64,000 bases of DNA, from assembly GCA_025617745.1 (NCBI GenBank), contig CM046856.1:48860873-48924872 (forward strand), written 5' to 3'. The stretch is from Heliocidaris erythrogramma (taxonomy: Eukaryota; Echinodermata; Echinoidea; Camarodonta; Echinometridae). Of the stretch, positions 1 through 9,249 are shown piece by piece (within the stretch, counting starts at the first letter, position 1; the number at the start of each line of letters is the position of its first letter). The notes beneath the pieces are model-generated. The model did no database searches and had not been told where the DNA came from. It saw nothing but the letters and a program-made list of their open reading frames with translations. The translations under genes and the position numbers were made by a program.

Positions 1-174
1 ATGGAGAAGATGGGAGAGGGAGAGAGAAGAAAAAATGGGAGAGAGAGAGAGAGAGAGAGAGATGGCAAGGGGGGGACGAAGAGTAAGGGAGAACATTATG
101 GAGTTATAGCATTGTAATTTGTATGTTTTTAACACATGACATCAAAATTATGACTTGGTTGATATTTCATGCAG

Positions 175-286
175 GGTATGTGGCTGATGATTCTGGCAGG
201 AGTCAGTTTGCTTGCATGTACAACGTTAGCCATTCTTAAGTTCATCATAGCAAAGAAATTGAACAGCAAGAGTGTTCTCTCAGATG
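175..286 (+). CDS. TMEM163: TMEM163-like zinc transporter, internal exon (third from last)
   Basis: This is an internal coding exon between an acceptor (ttcatgcag) and a donor (gtatgt). It reads in phase 0 from its first base and ends one base into a codon. The peptide starts G-M-W-L-M-I-L-A-G and is a hydrophobic membrane segment of about 20 residues, followed by a basic loop (K-F-I-I-A-K-K) and the end S-V-L-S-D. The split codon completes as Gly with the exon at 3314, giving S-D-G-Y-S-S-L-A-G, which resembles the A-D-G/A-x-x-S-L-x-G loop and helix of TMEM163 and related cation-diffusion facilitators. TMEM163 is a six-helix zinc-binding and zinc-exporting protein of plasma membrane, synaptic vesicles and lysosomes. 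The upstream exons, which would hold the N-terminal acidic zinc-site helix, lie before the window. The family call rests on my reading of the motifs and not on a search. Confidence 0.8.
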
Positions 287-402
287 GTATGTAACAATTC
301 AAAATATTTTCAAAATTGTTTCATAATATTCAGTTCTAAAAGGTATCATATCATCATAGGTATTTATAGCAAATTTTATTACACCATATGACATATAACA
401 AA

Positions 403-740
403 GAGGTGTCGTGGTCTAGTGGATATGTCACCAGACTGTGGATCACATGGTTCGCGGTTCAAGTCCCGCCGCGGCACTAATGTCCTTTGGCAAGACATTA
501 ATCTACATTTGCCACTCTCCACCCGGTAGGATGTGAATGTCACTGTGTGACTGGAATAGTATATGTGCGCCTGTAAAATGGCAGCCAGACTGGAATGCTC
601 CCTTGTGGAGTGGAGAATGTGCACTATAAGTGCAGAATCGTAATATGATCCAATAACCGGGGTAATAATACACTGTAAAGCTGTTTGAGCAGTTACTAAT
701 TGGAAAGGCACCGTATAAATGCAGATTATTATTATTATTA
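403..740 (+). mobile_element. tRNA-derived SINE, copy 1
   Basis: The head is tRNA-like, with an A box (GTGGTCTAGTGG) and a B box (GGTTCAAGTCC), and ends GCGGCAC. It is followed by a shared body (GGCAAGACATTAATCTACA, then CCACTCTCCACCC) and a microsatellite tail of ATT units. The head carries GTG at the anticodon position and may derive from tRNA-His. The same body recurs in four other places in this window. It lies in an intron of the TMEM163-like gene. Confidence 0.85.
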
Positions 741-915
741 GTATTAAAGAAAATAATTTTGCACAACTCGAAGTCCAAGATAAACAATATTATGCTGAAT
801 TATGCAATATTTTTAAACCTTTGGCAATATGTGCTGAAGATTTAAAATCATGTATGTGGTGTGTTAACAAAGAGTTACAGTAGTGTTTCTTCCTGATATC
901 CAAAATAAACAAGTG

Positions 916-1721
916 CAGTCAACCTCACCTAAGTCGATCATGATGGGACTGAGTGAAATGCGTCGACTTAGGCGATTTTCGACTTGTGCGGAAGTCGAAG
1001 AAAATCCGACTTACGCGTGTATACATGACACAGGGATGCAGTGGTGCGGACTGTGGCCGGCGGCCCGGCGGTTTGATCAATCGGGAGTTCTCATCACATA
1101 ATGTACCATGAGTTATATTGTGCCGACATCGAGAAAATAAGAACATACATGTACTGTACCTTTCATGTACCCAGTATATTACCTCACACTCCTGCTACAA
1201 GTTGGACAATAAAGAATAAATCCAGACACATCCAGTGATTAATTCCAATGTATAAAATTCTCCCTTACATATATTCACAGGGCTGTGAAGGCAATAAAAC
1301 TGCATGTAGTGCATGCAGGTACGGCGTCCGTCCGTCCCGCCGGGCGGCCGTGCAAACATGACTTAACACGTGACATTTCGTTCTTCACATGAGAGTGCGA
1401 GAGAGTGCGCGCTCTCATGAGGGCACGGAGATCGCGCCAGCAAGTCGGGGAAGTTTTGTAAACAAAATCGACTTGTGGTAGTTTCGACAATGACTGATTT
1501 CACATCGCCGTCTAGTTCGACTTGTGCGGTGTAAATTTAATGTTTTTTCATGATATTGATCTGAGAATTTGATCGATTTAGGCGAGTATTCGACCTACAA
1601 AAATCGACTTGTACAAAGGATTATCGCACGTAAGTCTATGAGGATAAATTCTGACTTTTTATTTTCATTGACTTGAGCGACTATTCGACACATGCAACGT
1701 CGACTTAAGCGAGGTTGACTG
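916..1721. mobile_element. Pogo/Tigger-like nonautonomous DNA element
   Basis: The left end CAGTCAACCTCACCTAAGTC is mirrored by a right end that reads CAGTCAACCTCGCTTAAGTC on the opposite strand. Element length is 806 bp. The interior is full of degenerate CGACTT/AAGTCG words and has two GC-rich patches near 1055 and 1335. No transposase frame remains. The CAGTcaACCTCg-type terminus is typical of the pogo/Tigger branch of Tc1/mariner. The expected TA flank is seen only on the right (GACTG-TA). Confidence 0.7.
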
Positions 1722-2084
1722 TACATGTGTTATGAATGTTGATAGTACGGAAATGTATGCTCATCAATTACATGAATGTTTCATGTTTCATGTCTTGTGC
1801 TTCCTGTTTCCTGTTTCCTGTTTTATGCATTGGCAAAAGTTGGCAAACTTAGGGTGGTGGGTAAAAATCATGAGGAAGGGATATTAATAAAAATGTTAAA
1901 ATATCTACACTGATGTACAAAGGACAAAGGACAGTTTCATTATTGTTTAAATTTCATTTCATTTATTCAGTTCTGAATAGAAGTACAAACTACATAGTAT
2001 ACAGTTTACATGTATGATCACAGAAACTTATTTGCAACAGAACTTGGAGCTCCAAGATAAGCAAATCTTACTATTAAAGGGGGA

Positions 2085-2470
2085 GGGGGTCCTGGTGATG
2101 CATCATCCAATTCACTTACCATGCATCATCAAATCATTTCCAAACCTATGGATAAACTTATACTTCATCACTTCTGGCAGGGGCTGATATGTCGGCAAAT
2201 TTGGTCCGACCAGCCCCACCCATTCAAATTGATGTAGCAACACTCCTGGAAATTTTTTTTGAGAATCCTTTAACTTAAAATTCATACACTTCTGACCCAT
2301 TTTAGCCCTTATCAGCAAGTTTTAAAATCCGAGGACTTTTTTCAATTTTCAATTTATTTCTTTTTGCGTGTTGGAAAATGTTTAGCTGACAGGTCGGCAA
2401 ATTTGGTCCTATTGCCCCCCCCCCCCCCCCCCATTTTAAATAGACCAGTTCATAGTTAGCACATGTCCCA
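2085..2470. repeat. Degenerate direct repeat with a C18 tract
   Basis: The phrase GTCGGCAAATTTGGTCC occurs near 2191 and again near 2392, each preceded by a GCTGA-like word, which suggests two old units about 200 bp apart. The second is followed by an 18-base C run at 2415-2432. No coding signal. Confidence 0.4.
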
Positions 2471-2778
2471 AATGACCCCAAATATCCACAGGTATTTTAA
2501 ACATGGAGGTCCACTTTTTGTGCACTTTAGACCAATTGCCCTGGGAGTGATAGAGATGCCTCATGAATAAGTTGAATAACAACTTTGTTTCCTTCTTTAA
2601 ATAAGAATACGTCCACCTGGATATCATGGCATGCACCATTGAGGCATAAATGAATAATTACCAGTATTGCATGACATTCATGAGCGCATATCGGTTTTAG
2701 AATTTGTCACAGATGACCTTTATCTGCTCATGCTCAGATTGCATCTACGGACTGGGTTATTCATGTAGCGATTATCCC

Positions 2779-3297
2779 CGACTCGTAGTCGAGTGGTTTA
2801 AACACTTGACAGGAGATGGGAAGGTTGTGGGTTCGAACCCCGGCGAGGCACTACTGTTCTTCGGCAAGACATTAATCTACATTTGCAACTCTCCACCCAG
2901 GTGGGTACCGGCAGGAATTAATTCCTTGAATGCTGTGAGCACCGAAATCGGTAGCCTAGCTAGAGCCGCCCTTGTGAAAAAGTACTGCAGCACTACTGCA
3001 GTACAAGTACTACATTACTACTGCAGTACTCGTAGTAAATTGGACCACAAGTACTGCAATGTACTGCAGTACTTACTGCAGTAATACTGCAAAAGTACTA
3101 TGAGTACTGCAAGTACCTCAAAAATATTGCGAGTACTGTAGTAAATTGGACCAAGTACTGCAGTACTACTGCGGTACTACTGCATTACTTTGCAGTACTT
3201 TTTTACAAGGGCGGGGTAATATTGGAGTGCCTTGAGCACCATTCATGGTGGATATGAGCGCTATATAAATATCCAATATTATTATTATTATTACATT
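2779..3297 (+). mobile_element. tRNA-derived SINE, copy 2, interrupted by an insertion
   Basis: The head resembles a Leu or Ser tRNA (A box near 2789 reading GTCGAGTGGTTTAA; B box GGTTCGAACCC). The shared SINE body follows, with an ATT tail at 3281-3297. Between 2966 and 3214 the body is interrupted by a separate inverted-repeat element. The body resumes with GGGGTAATATT exactly where the other copies would continue. Confidence 0.8.
2966..3214. mobile_element. Inverted-repeat element made of CTGCAGTAC words
   Basis: The left end CCGCCCTTGTGAAAAAGTAC is mirrored by the right end GTACTTTTTTACAAGGGCGG. The 249-bp interior consists almost wholly of degenerate, self-complementary TACTGCAGTA words plus a duplicated TAGTAAATTGGACCA. 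It sits inside a SINE body at a CC/GG junction, with no clear target duplication. No coding capacity. Confidence 0.7.
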
Positions 3298-3313
3298 GAC
3301 TTATTTCTTTCAG

Positions 3314-3455
3314 GCTATAGCTCCTTGGCTGGGGCTATTACAGCACTCAGTATGCTGATAAGCACCACCGTCATCCATTTTGACATTCAAGTCTGGTACC
3401 TAGATGAGATCATCGGCATCATTGTTGGACTTCTCCTTACTGTGTATGGGATTAA
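3314..3455 (+). CDS. TMEM163: TMEM163-like zinc transporter, penultimate coding exon
   Basis: The 142-nt exon follows a polypyrimidine tract ending tttcag and is followed by gtaagt. It opens with two bases that finish the Gly codon begun at 286 and ends two bases into a Lys codon. It encodes one hydrophobic helix (L-A-G-A-I-T-A-L-S-M-L-I-S), a short loop with His-Phe-Asp, then the segment V-W-Y-L-D-E-I-I-G-I-I-V-G, which leads into a second helix ending Y-G-I-K. The V-W-Y-L-D block before a Gly-rich last helix is the strongest family signature for TMEM163 in this window. The exon is about 3 kb downstream of its predecessor; the intron between holds a SINE, a pogo-like element and a nested inverted-repeat insertion. 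Confidence 0.87.
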
Positions 3456-3516
3456 GTAAGTATATATAGGGATGTTTACATATGAATCTAACCCCTTCGA
3501 AGCCATGGATGGTCCT

Positions 3517-3694
3517 GGGCCCTGTTTCATAAAACTTAGCCATAACAAGTCACAATAATAATATAAGCTACTGAAGTCATAGTAATGATAATAATAAACA
3601 AAAATAATTTCCTGGTACTACAAAATTTCAATATGGCACGAAAAAGAGACCCTCCTCCTCGTCGCCGTCGTCGTCGTCGTCGTCGTCATCATCG

Positions 3695-3727
<33 letters not shown>

Positions 3728-3892
3728 CCATCACCATCATCATCACCATCATCATCATCATCATCATCATTTCTCCCTGAGAGCCCTGCAGTCATATTAT
3801 TACCCCGGCTTTAGCATTTGATTAGCGGGGAGCAGATTTGTCATAGATCTGTTGCCATTGTTATTGATAACAAGTTTTATGGAACGGGACCA
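3517..3892. mobile_element. Inverted-repeat element containing a SINE fragment and an ATC/GTC array
   Basis: The left end GGGCCCTGTTTCATAAAACT corresponds to the right end AAGTTTTATGGAACGGGACC read on the other strand. Inside lie a GTC/ATC trinucleotide array (3655-3770) and the antisense 3' part of a SINE (about 3770-3835), which resembles copy 4. The open frame of poly-His and poly-Arg here is a microsatellite translation and not a gene. Confidence 0.6.
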
Positions 3893-4725
3893 CCCCAAGA
3901 CTTTGAGTGTTGAACGGACAGCGTGGTTACATTTTCCTTCCTAAGCAGAAGAAAAGGTTCCTTAAGGACAAAATTTATTCCCATGCAGTGTATTCTATGC
4001 CCAATTTACTTCAGAAACTACTCATTGAAAATACATATACATGTACTTAGCTCTTTAAAGTCAATTTATGACAATTGCTTGAAAACATTTGTTGGAACAG
4101 AAGGGTTAAAAGCGGTGGAACAGAAGGGTTAAAAGCATGTTAAAGATAAAGTTGAGTTCTGGTCATGCAATTCCACTGTGAAAGAAATTGTCTTAGAGGA
4201 ACTCGGAAAGGTTGATCATGTCAACATAAGAACTGTGAGGTTGCGGAACCATCAAAATGCTGAGAAATTGACACACCCATGCTGAATAGCACATGCACTG
4301 CGCGCAGAAATGAGTATATGGGACTGCACCACAAGTGACATGGATGTTCGGCCCAAACACTTCAGCTGTTTTCCGTCGTATTTTGAATATGACTAAGTGG
4401 ACATTTTGAAGAGCAATCCTTTTGAGGGGACTTTTCTTCTCTGATGTTCTTTCAAACTGACATAAAGGAATGAGAAAGCTCACAAATTATTTTTTTACCT
4501 TTCCCAGAACTCAACCTTCTTTTTAAATTCATGTGGTGCTCGACAAGGCAATCCGTCATCTTTGGAATTTGTTTTTATAGCATACTGTACACTCAAAAGC
4601 ATTCAGCATGACAGCAGGAAACAACTGTACAGAGCGTATGGACATTTACCAGTTTCTGGATAGTAGAATGTGTAAAATTATGTCATTGTCACTTATTATA
4701 AAATTTAATTTCTTTCTCTTGACAG

Positions 4726-4798
4726 ATTACTGGTGGAAGTAGCTCAGAGTTCAGACCTGAGAGTTTCTTTTAAATCGTGTCTTCCGAGAAAGAGTTAA
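4726..4798 (+). CDS. TMEM163: TMEM163-like zinc transporter, terminal coding exon
   Basis: The acceptor is ctcttgacag. The first base completes the Lys codon begun at 3454-3455, so the reading continues K-L-L-V-E-V-A-Q-S-S-D-L, then a basic tail ending P-R-K-S before TAA at 4796-4798. This is the cytosolic end that follows the last helix. It is short and hydrophilic, as expected for a TMEM163-type carboxyl terminus, and the residues after the helix look poorly conserved. Phase agrees across both upstream introns (1 then 2), which makes a chance assembly of three exons unlikely. The 3'UTR follows directly. Confidence 0.85.
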
Positions 4799-5275
4799 GC
4801 AAACCAGCTATTTAATGAGACAAAAACGTTATCAGGTACCTGATGAAACCAAAGAGTTACCCTATGCTAGCCGGGCGGTTCCTGTATTGTGTCTGTGGGA
4901 ACCAGAGAATTTGGGAATCAAAAAGGTCGAAAACCAAACAAATGATTTCCTGAAAATCCAAATATTCCACAGCAAACTTCTGTGGAAGTGTACGGTGTGC
5001 TGCCCTCTTCCAAAATTTGAAAATTACAGATGTTCATTTTTTTTAAAACACTTTTACTGTCAATGTGCTACCTAATTGCTACCTAACATCAGCTTTGATG
5101 TGTGCATGTACTACTGATCCAAATCATGGAAGATAGTGTACATTCATTGGCAGTTTATATGCTGTACCGTTTCTTTTCATGTGTGTGCTGTGTGAGAGAG
5201 TACCGGTATACTTTGACAACATGATGCTTGTCCCGTATTATCGATTAAAGCATTATTTTACTGCTACATGTTCGT
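4799..5275 (+). other. Probable 3'UTR of the TMEM163-like gene
   Basis: AT-rich sequence after the stop codon with no further conserved frame. An ATTAAA hexamer, a common variant poly(A) signal, lies at about 5243-5248 and is followed by a TG-rich stretch (tgttcgtgtttctg) that could be the downstream element. An AATAAA also occurs near 5902, but a dispersed repeat separates it from the gene, so the nearer site is preferred. The exact end is not determined. Confidence 0.45.
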
Positions 5276-5524
5276 GTTTCTGCATTTCTTGTAAATTACT
5301 TGCACCAGCATGTCTGTTTTATTGCTTATAAAGAACAGTTTAGGTATCTTAGCAAAATGCAGTTGCCATAAAGATGCAGGAAAGACGCATAGAGGAAAAT
5401 TGTTAGTTTTGTCCATGCGTCAATAATTAGAATCAGACAAATCTGAATAAAAGTTTTCATATTACTTTGCTTAAAAGTGTTCAAAGAGGTAAATAATACT
5501 TCTACATCCTTATATTTATACCCC

Positions 5525-5860
5525 CGCCAAAAGAAGTTTGAAGAGGGTATATAGGAATCAGTCAACGGTTGGGCGGTCGGGCGGTCGGTCGGGCGGTCGG
5601 TCGGTCGGTCTGTTGCAAATCTTGCGGATCGAACTACTTTCTCAGTTTTCGACCAAAGCTCATGAAATTTGGTACACACATTGGTCTTGGTGGGAAGATG
5701 TGCAAGACATATTTTTTTGATGTGTCGGAAGCTGCGTTGCCATGGAAACGGCATATCTATGGCAGTAAATGGAGGGGAAAATCTTGCAGATCGAACTACT
5801 TCCTCAGTTTTCGACCAAAAGTCAAGAAAGGCTGTTGTCACGGGGCGGGGGTATTAATCA
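5525..5860. repeat. Dispersed repeat with GGTCGGGC microsatellite
   Basis: It begins CCCCCGCCAAAAGAAGTTTG, contains a GGTCGGGC/GGTCGGTC array at 5570-5612, and then two similar stretches of the type GCAGATCGAACTACTTCCTC and CAGTTTTCGACCAAA at about 5620 and 5785. It ends GGCGGGGGTATTAATCATC. The architecture resembles a repeat I associate with many marine invertebrate genomes. The 171-codon antisense frame over it includes a T-D-R-P repeat and is not a gene. Confidence 0.5.
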
Positions 5861-6020
5861 TCATCTTCAGTGATATTTCTAGTTTGGTTCTGCCTCTATA
5901 GAATAAAATTTTGATTTTGAATAATTTTGTCATATGAGTCTTTCCTGTGTCTTTACACGCCACAATGTTTCGCTAAGCTGTCTTAGTGAAGCCAGAAAAA
6001 GATGGCAAAGTTTGTTTGTT

Positions 6021-6235
6021 CAGGGGGTGTTTCACAAAGAGTTAAGTTTGACTAACAGTCGCACTTAAATTCCTAGTTGTGTGTGGTATATGACACATCA
6101 CCGCATTGGTCAGATCATGCTCAAGGGCCGCTATTGGGTAATCTACCAATGAAATTACGCGTTTAATACCGTATGCACATTGGCACTTACGCATGACATT
6201 AAGTCAAACTTAACTCTCTGTGAAACACCCCCCTG
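6021..6235. mobile_element. MITE with AGGGGGTGTTTCACA ends
   Basis: The left end CAGGGGGTGTTTCACAAAGA is mirrored by the right end TGTGAAACACCCCCCTG, and the repeat extends inward through GTTAAGTTTGACT against AGTCAAACTTAAC. It is about 215 bp, without coding capacity. The terminal CAGGGG..GTTTCA resembles the 138-bp family described below, so they may share a transposase. Confidence 0.7.
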
Positions 6236-6284
6236 ATGTTCATTGAAATGGACACATTCTGTAGAGTACTTCAAATGTTGATTT

Positions 6285-6660
6285 CTCAAAGGAGCTTTCT
6301 TTGAACGTGAATACAACACACAGCATTAATTAACTTTTTGTCAAGTGCCATAAAGTGCTAAAGAATGCAATATTTTCAAGATTGGATGTCCTCTCTATGA
6401 AATATGTGTACAAGAATTTAGCGAAAATTGAAATGAGATGTATTAATTTTTGTTCTCCCATAGGAACTTTCTATTAACATGAATACCAAAGCAAAGCAAT
6501 AATTAACCATTTTTGAAGTGCCATAAAGTGTTAAAGAGTGCCTTATCAGTTATAATTTGCAAGATATTTGTGCAAAGAAAAGAGAAAATTGAAGTGAGAA
6601 GTTTGCTTCCCTATATTAGAAATGTATTTGTTAATATCTTGAACCTAAATCAAAATGTTA
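6285..6660. repeat. Degenerate tandem repeat, unit about 175 bp
   Basis: GTGCCATAAAGTGCTAAAGA (near 6345) recurs as GTGCCATAAAGTGTTAAAGA (near 6519). Each is preceded by similar GGAxCTTTCT and ATGAATAC words. A weaker third unit may begin near 6610. Confidence 0.45.
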
Positions 6661-7018
6661 GTCTATGCTGTAATTGGCATTAAAATTGTAAATAGTGTAG
6701 ATAACAAAAATGGACAATCCACATGCTTTTGAAGAATAAGCATTACATCACTTTTTGTCAAGATGTGGTGTGCTTGTAGTGAGTGGTTCGGGCCAAGCTA
6801 TTGGGGCATATTTGTGGAACAATGTATGCCTCAATTCGACTAAAATAAAAGCGTTATGCCAGTTTTGTTTTGTTACCAGGTGAGTATAGCATAAGGTTGT
6901 TGTATTTGATCATAGCAATTAAATTCATGTAATTGTAATCATTATAACAAAAGACACCTGCAAATATGGTACGTTTAAATTGTATGGCGACAATTAGGAC
7001 AATTGCCCCTTGAATTAT

Positions 7019-7100
7019 TAGTGCTTTTTTTTGCACGGTCACATGGTGTTATTTGACCAATCAGGATGGCTACATTCTTGAACCCGTTTTATAAAAGACA
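7019..7100. repeat. Dispersed repeat fragment shared with 17757-17838
   Basis: GACCAATCAGGATGGCTACA and TTCTTGAACCC, preceded by TTTTTTTGCACGGTCAC, occur here and again at 17757-17838. They are parts of one repeat family of unknown class. Confidence 0.55.
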
Positions 7101-7503
7101 ATTGTAACCCTTGCCCAGCTGCATCCACTAAAAGTACTTTGAAAGTAATTAGTTCTATAAAGGCCAAGTTTACTTGAAATTCCAATCCATTATAAACGGA
7201 CTCCCTATAGGAGTTTCCTTTATCAATTTCAAATCCAGCCTGAGCCTTGCACATTTATTTAAGATTTAGAAAATATATGCTTGAGGTCTTTTGGTGCTTT
7301 TAAGATTTTAGGTTTTAAAGGTAATGTGCAGTTTTGGTAAGCCCTCAAAAACTTATGGTCAGATTTCTGGGATTTTTGTTGATAAATAGCAAGATACATG
7401 TACTAGCAGTACTAAAATGCTATGAAGATTTCTCCTCCTAAAGTGGCATATTGAACAAATGAGAGGCAATAATTTAGATGCCGGGCCAGGGATGTAAACT
7501 TCC

Positions 7504-7864
7504 AATAATAATAATAATAATAACGCGATGCTTATATAGCGCATATCACTGCCATTGCGTCTCTATGCGCTTAATAATAAATATTATTACCCCGGTCATT
7601 GGATTCTGGCATGCCCGCACACAATGTATGCACATTCTCCACTCCCTGGGGAGCATTCCAGCAGTGGGCAGTACAGTGACGCTCACATGCTAAGCAAAGG
7701 ACATTACCTTTCGCCATCCTACCGGGTACCCATTTAACACCTGGGTGGAGAGTGGCAAATGTAGATTAACGTCTTGCCAAAGGACGCTAGTGCTGCGGTG
7801 GGATTTGAACCCCGAACCTTGTGGTTCACAGTCCGGGGACTTATCCACTGATCCACAACACCTC
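7504..7864 (-). mobile_element. tRNA-derived SINE, copy 3 (antisense)
   Basis: On the minus strand a head with a B box GGTTCGGGGTTCAAATCC is followed by the shared body and an ATT tail, seen on the + strand as AATAAT units at 7504-7522. The + strand end CCACAACACCTC is the complement of the GAGGTGTNGTGG start seen in copies 1 and 5. Confidence 0.82.
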
Positions 7865-8536
7865 TACACCTTCCAACAACGGCAGCATGCAGCATCCACT
7901 ATACATGCATTCACAAGCTATGAGGATTGTGTGTATATACACACAGTGACACACATGCTATCTCCTTGCGAAGCCCCAAGATTGTTGTGCGGGGAGCCGT
8001 CGGGGTGGAAAGGTCCTAATGTAGGGCATTGCCATGATCTAACTTCCTCACAGATATTTACACTAAAATTCACCAGAAATCAGGAATGGAATACAGAGTG
8101 ATCTCGTACAAACATCTTTTAATACAAGGTGAACAACTTGAGACTATATGTAACACTATTCTTTCCAATTTCCTTTTTCCTACCCAAACTGTACATGAGC
8201 TTTAATGGTAAAGAGATTATATATGTCGATGATTATTATAACCATATTGTTCAATATTCCATAAAGATGATGTCTCAAATTATTCCCAAGATTGAATTTT
8301 GTGATGAACTGTGCTAAAATAATGCAATAGATGTATATAAAATTATATATTATGCAGTTACAAATATCAAAATATGCCTTTACAATATAGGTTTCATGAT
8401 ATGCTTACAATACAGAATTAAGTAACAAGTGTGTGCAAGTGCCTTCACTGAAAATATAGGAATGTCTCTCCTGAAATACATGAAAAATAATGAATTATTC
8501 TGTTATAATATATAAAAGTACTTTCTTTTATTTTAT

Positions 8537-8660
8537 TCTCTCTCTCTCTCTCTCTTGTCTTACCCATGGCTCTTTCTCTCTTTCTTTTTATGTCCCTCTC
8601 TCTCTCTTTTCTTTCTCTCTCTCTCTTTTCTTTCTCGCTTTCTTTTCTCTTTTCTTTTTT
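8537..8660. repeat. CT-rich simple repeat
   Basis: CTCT and TTTCTCTC runs without coding potential. Confidence 0.8.
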
Positions 8661-8965
8661 TAATCTCTGTACTTTTGCTTTCTCTTAGTGCATGCGTATG
8701 CCATAACACTATACATATATGAATTAGCAATCATATAAGTCTATAGATTTATGTACAAATGTGTATATTATTTGATGGGGTCTTTGCAGACAAGAATGCA
8801 TTGAATATTTGAATTGATATCAAAGTCTTCCTTTCATCAGCTGTGAATAATATATTTGTGATGAATAATAAAATGTAATAAAGTATCTGAAATCATTGTA
8901 TTTTGTGTTCTTTGCATTATTGAAGTACATGAATCCGTCTGCTTATATATCAAAGTTTCCTCTGT

Positions 8966-9197
8966 CCCCCCCCCCCCCCCCCTCCTCTCCTCTCCTCCCT
9001 CCCTCTCTCTTCACTCCCTCATTCCTCCTCCAACTCTCTTGCCTATGTATATCTGTCTTCTAACAGATCTCACTCTCTCTTTTCTCTCTCTCTCCCTCTC
9101 TCTCTCTCCCCTCCCTCTCTCCCCTCTCTCTCCCTCCATCTTTCAATCTCTTTCTCTACCCCCCCCCCCTCTCTCTCCCCCCTCCCCCTCTCTCTCT

Positions 9198-9245
<48 letters not shown>
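8966..9245. repeat. C17 run followed by CT microsatellite
   Basis: A 17-base C run at 8966-8982 is followed by CTCTC and CCCTCTC repeats ending in a pure CT array near 9205-9242. The Ser/Leu/Pro open frames here are microsatellite translations. Confidence 0.85.

Positions 9246-9249
<4 letters not shown>

Noticed and set aside
403-478. Functional tRNA gene
   Set aside because: A and B boxes are present, but the body and ATT tail mark it as a SINE head, and the acceptor stem is mismatched.
3585-3821. Poly-Arg/poly-His open frame
   Set aside because: GTC/ATC microsatellite inside a nested repeat; no start context or conservation signal.
4815-5075. Second small gene after the TMEM163 stop
   Set aside because: The frame lies in the 3'UTR, has no domain and no independent start or splice signals.
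5326-5841. 171-codon antisense frame with a T-D-R-P repeat
   Set aside because: It is the translation of a GGTCGGGC array and flanking dispersed repeat, with no domain.
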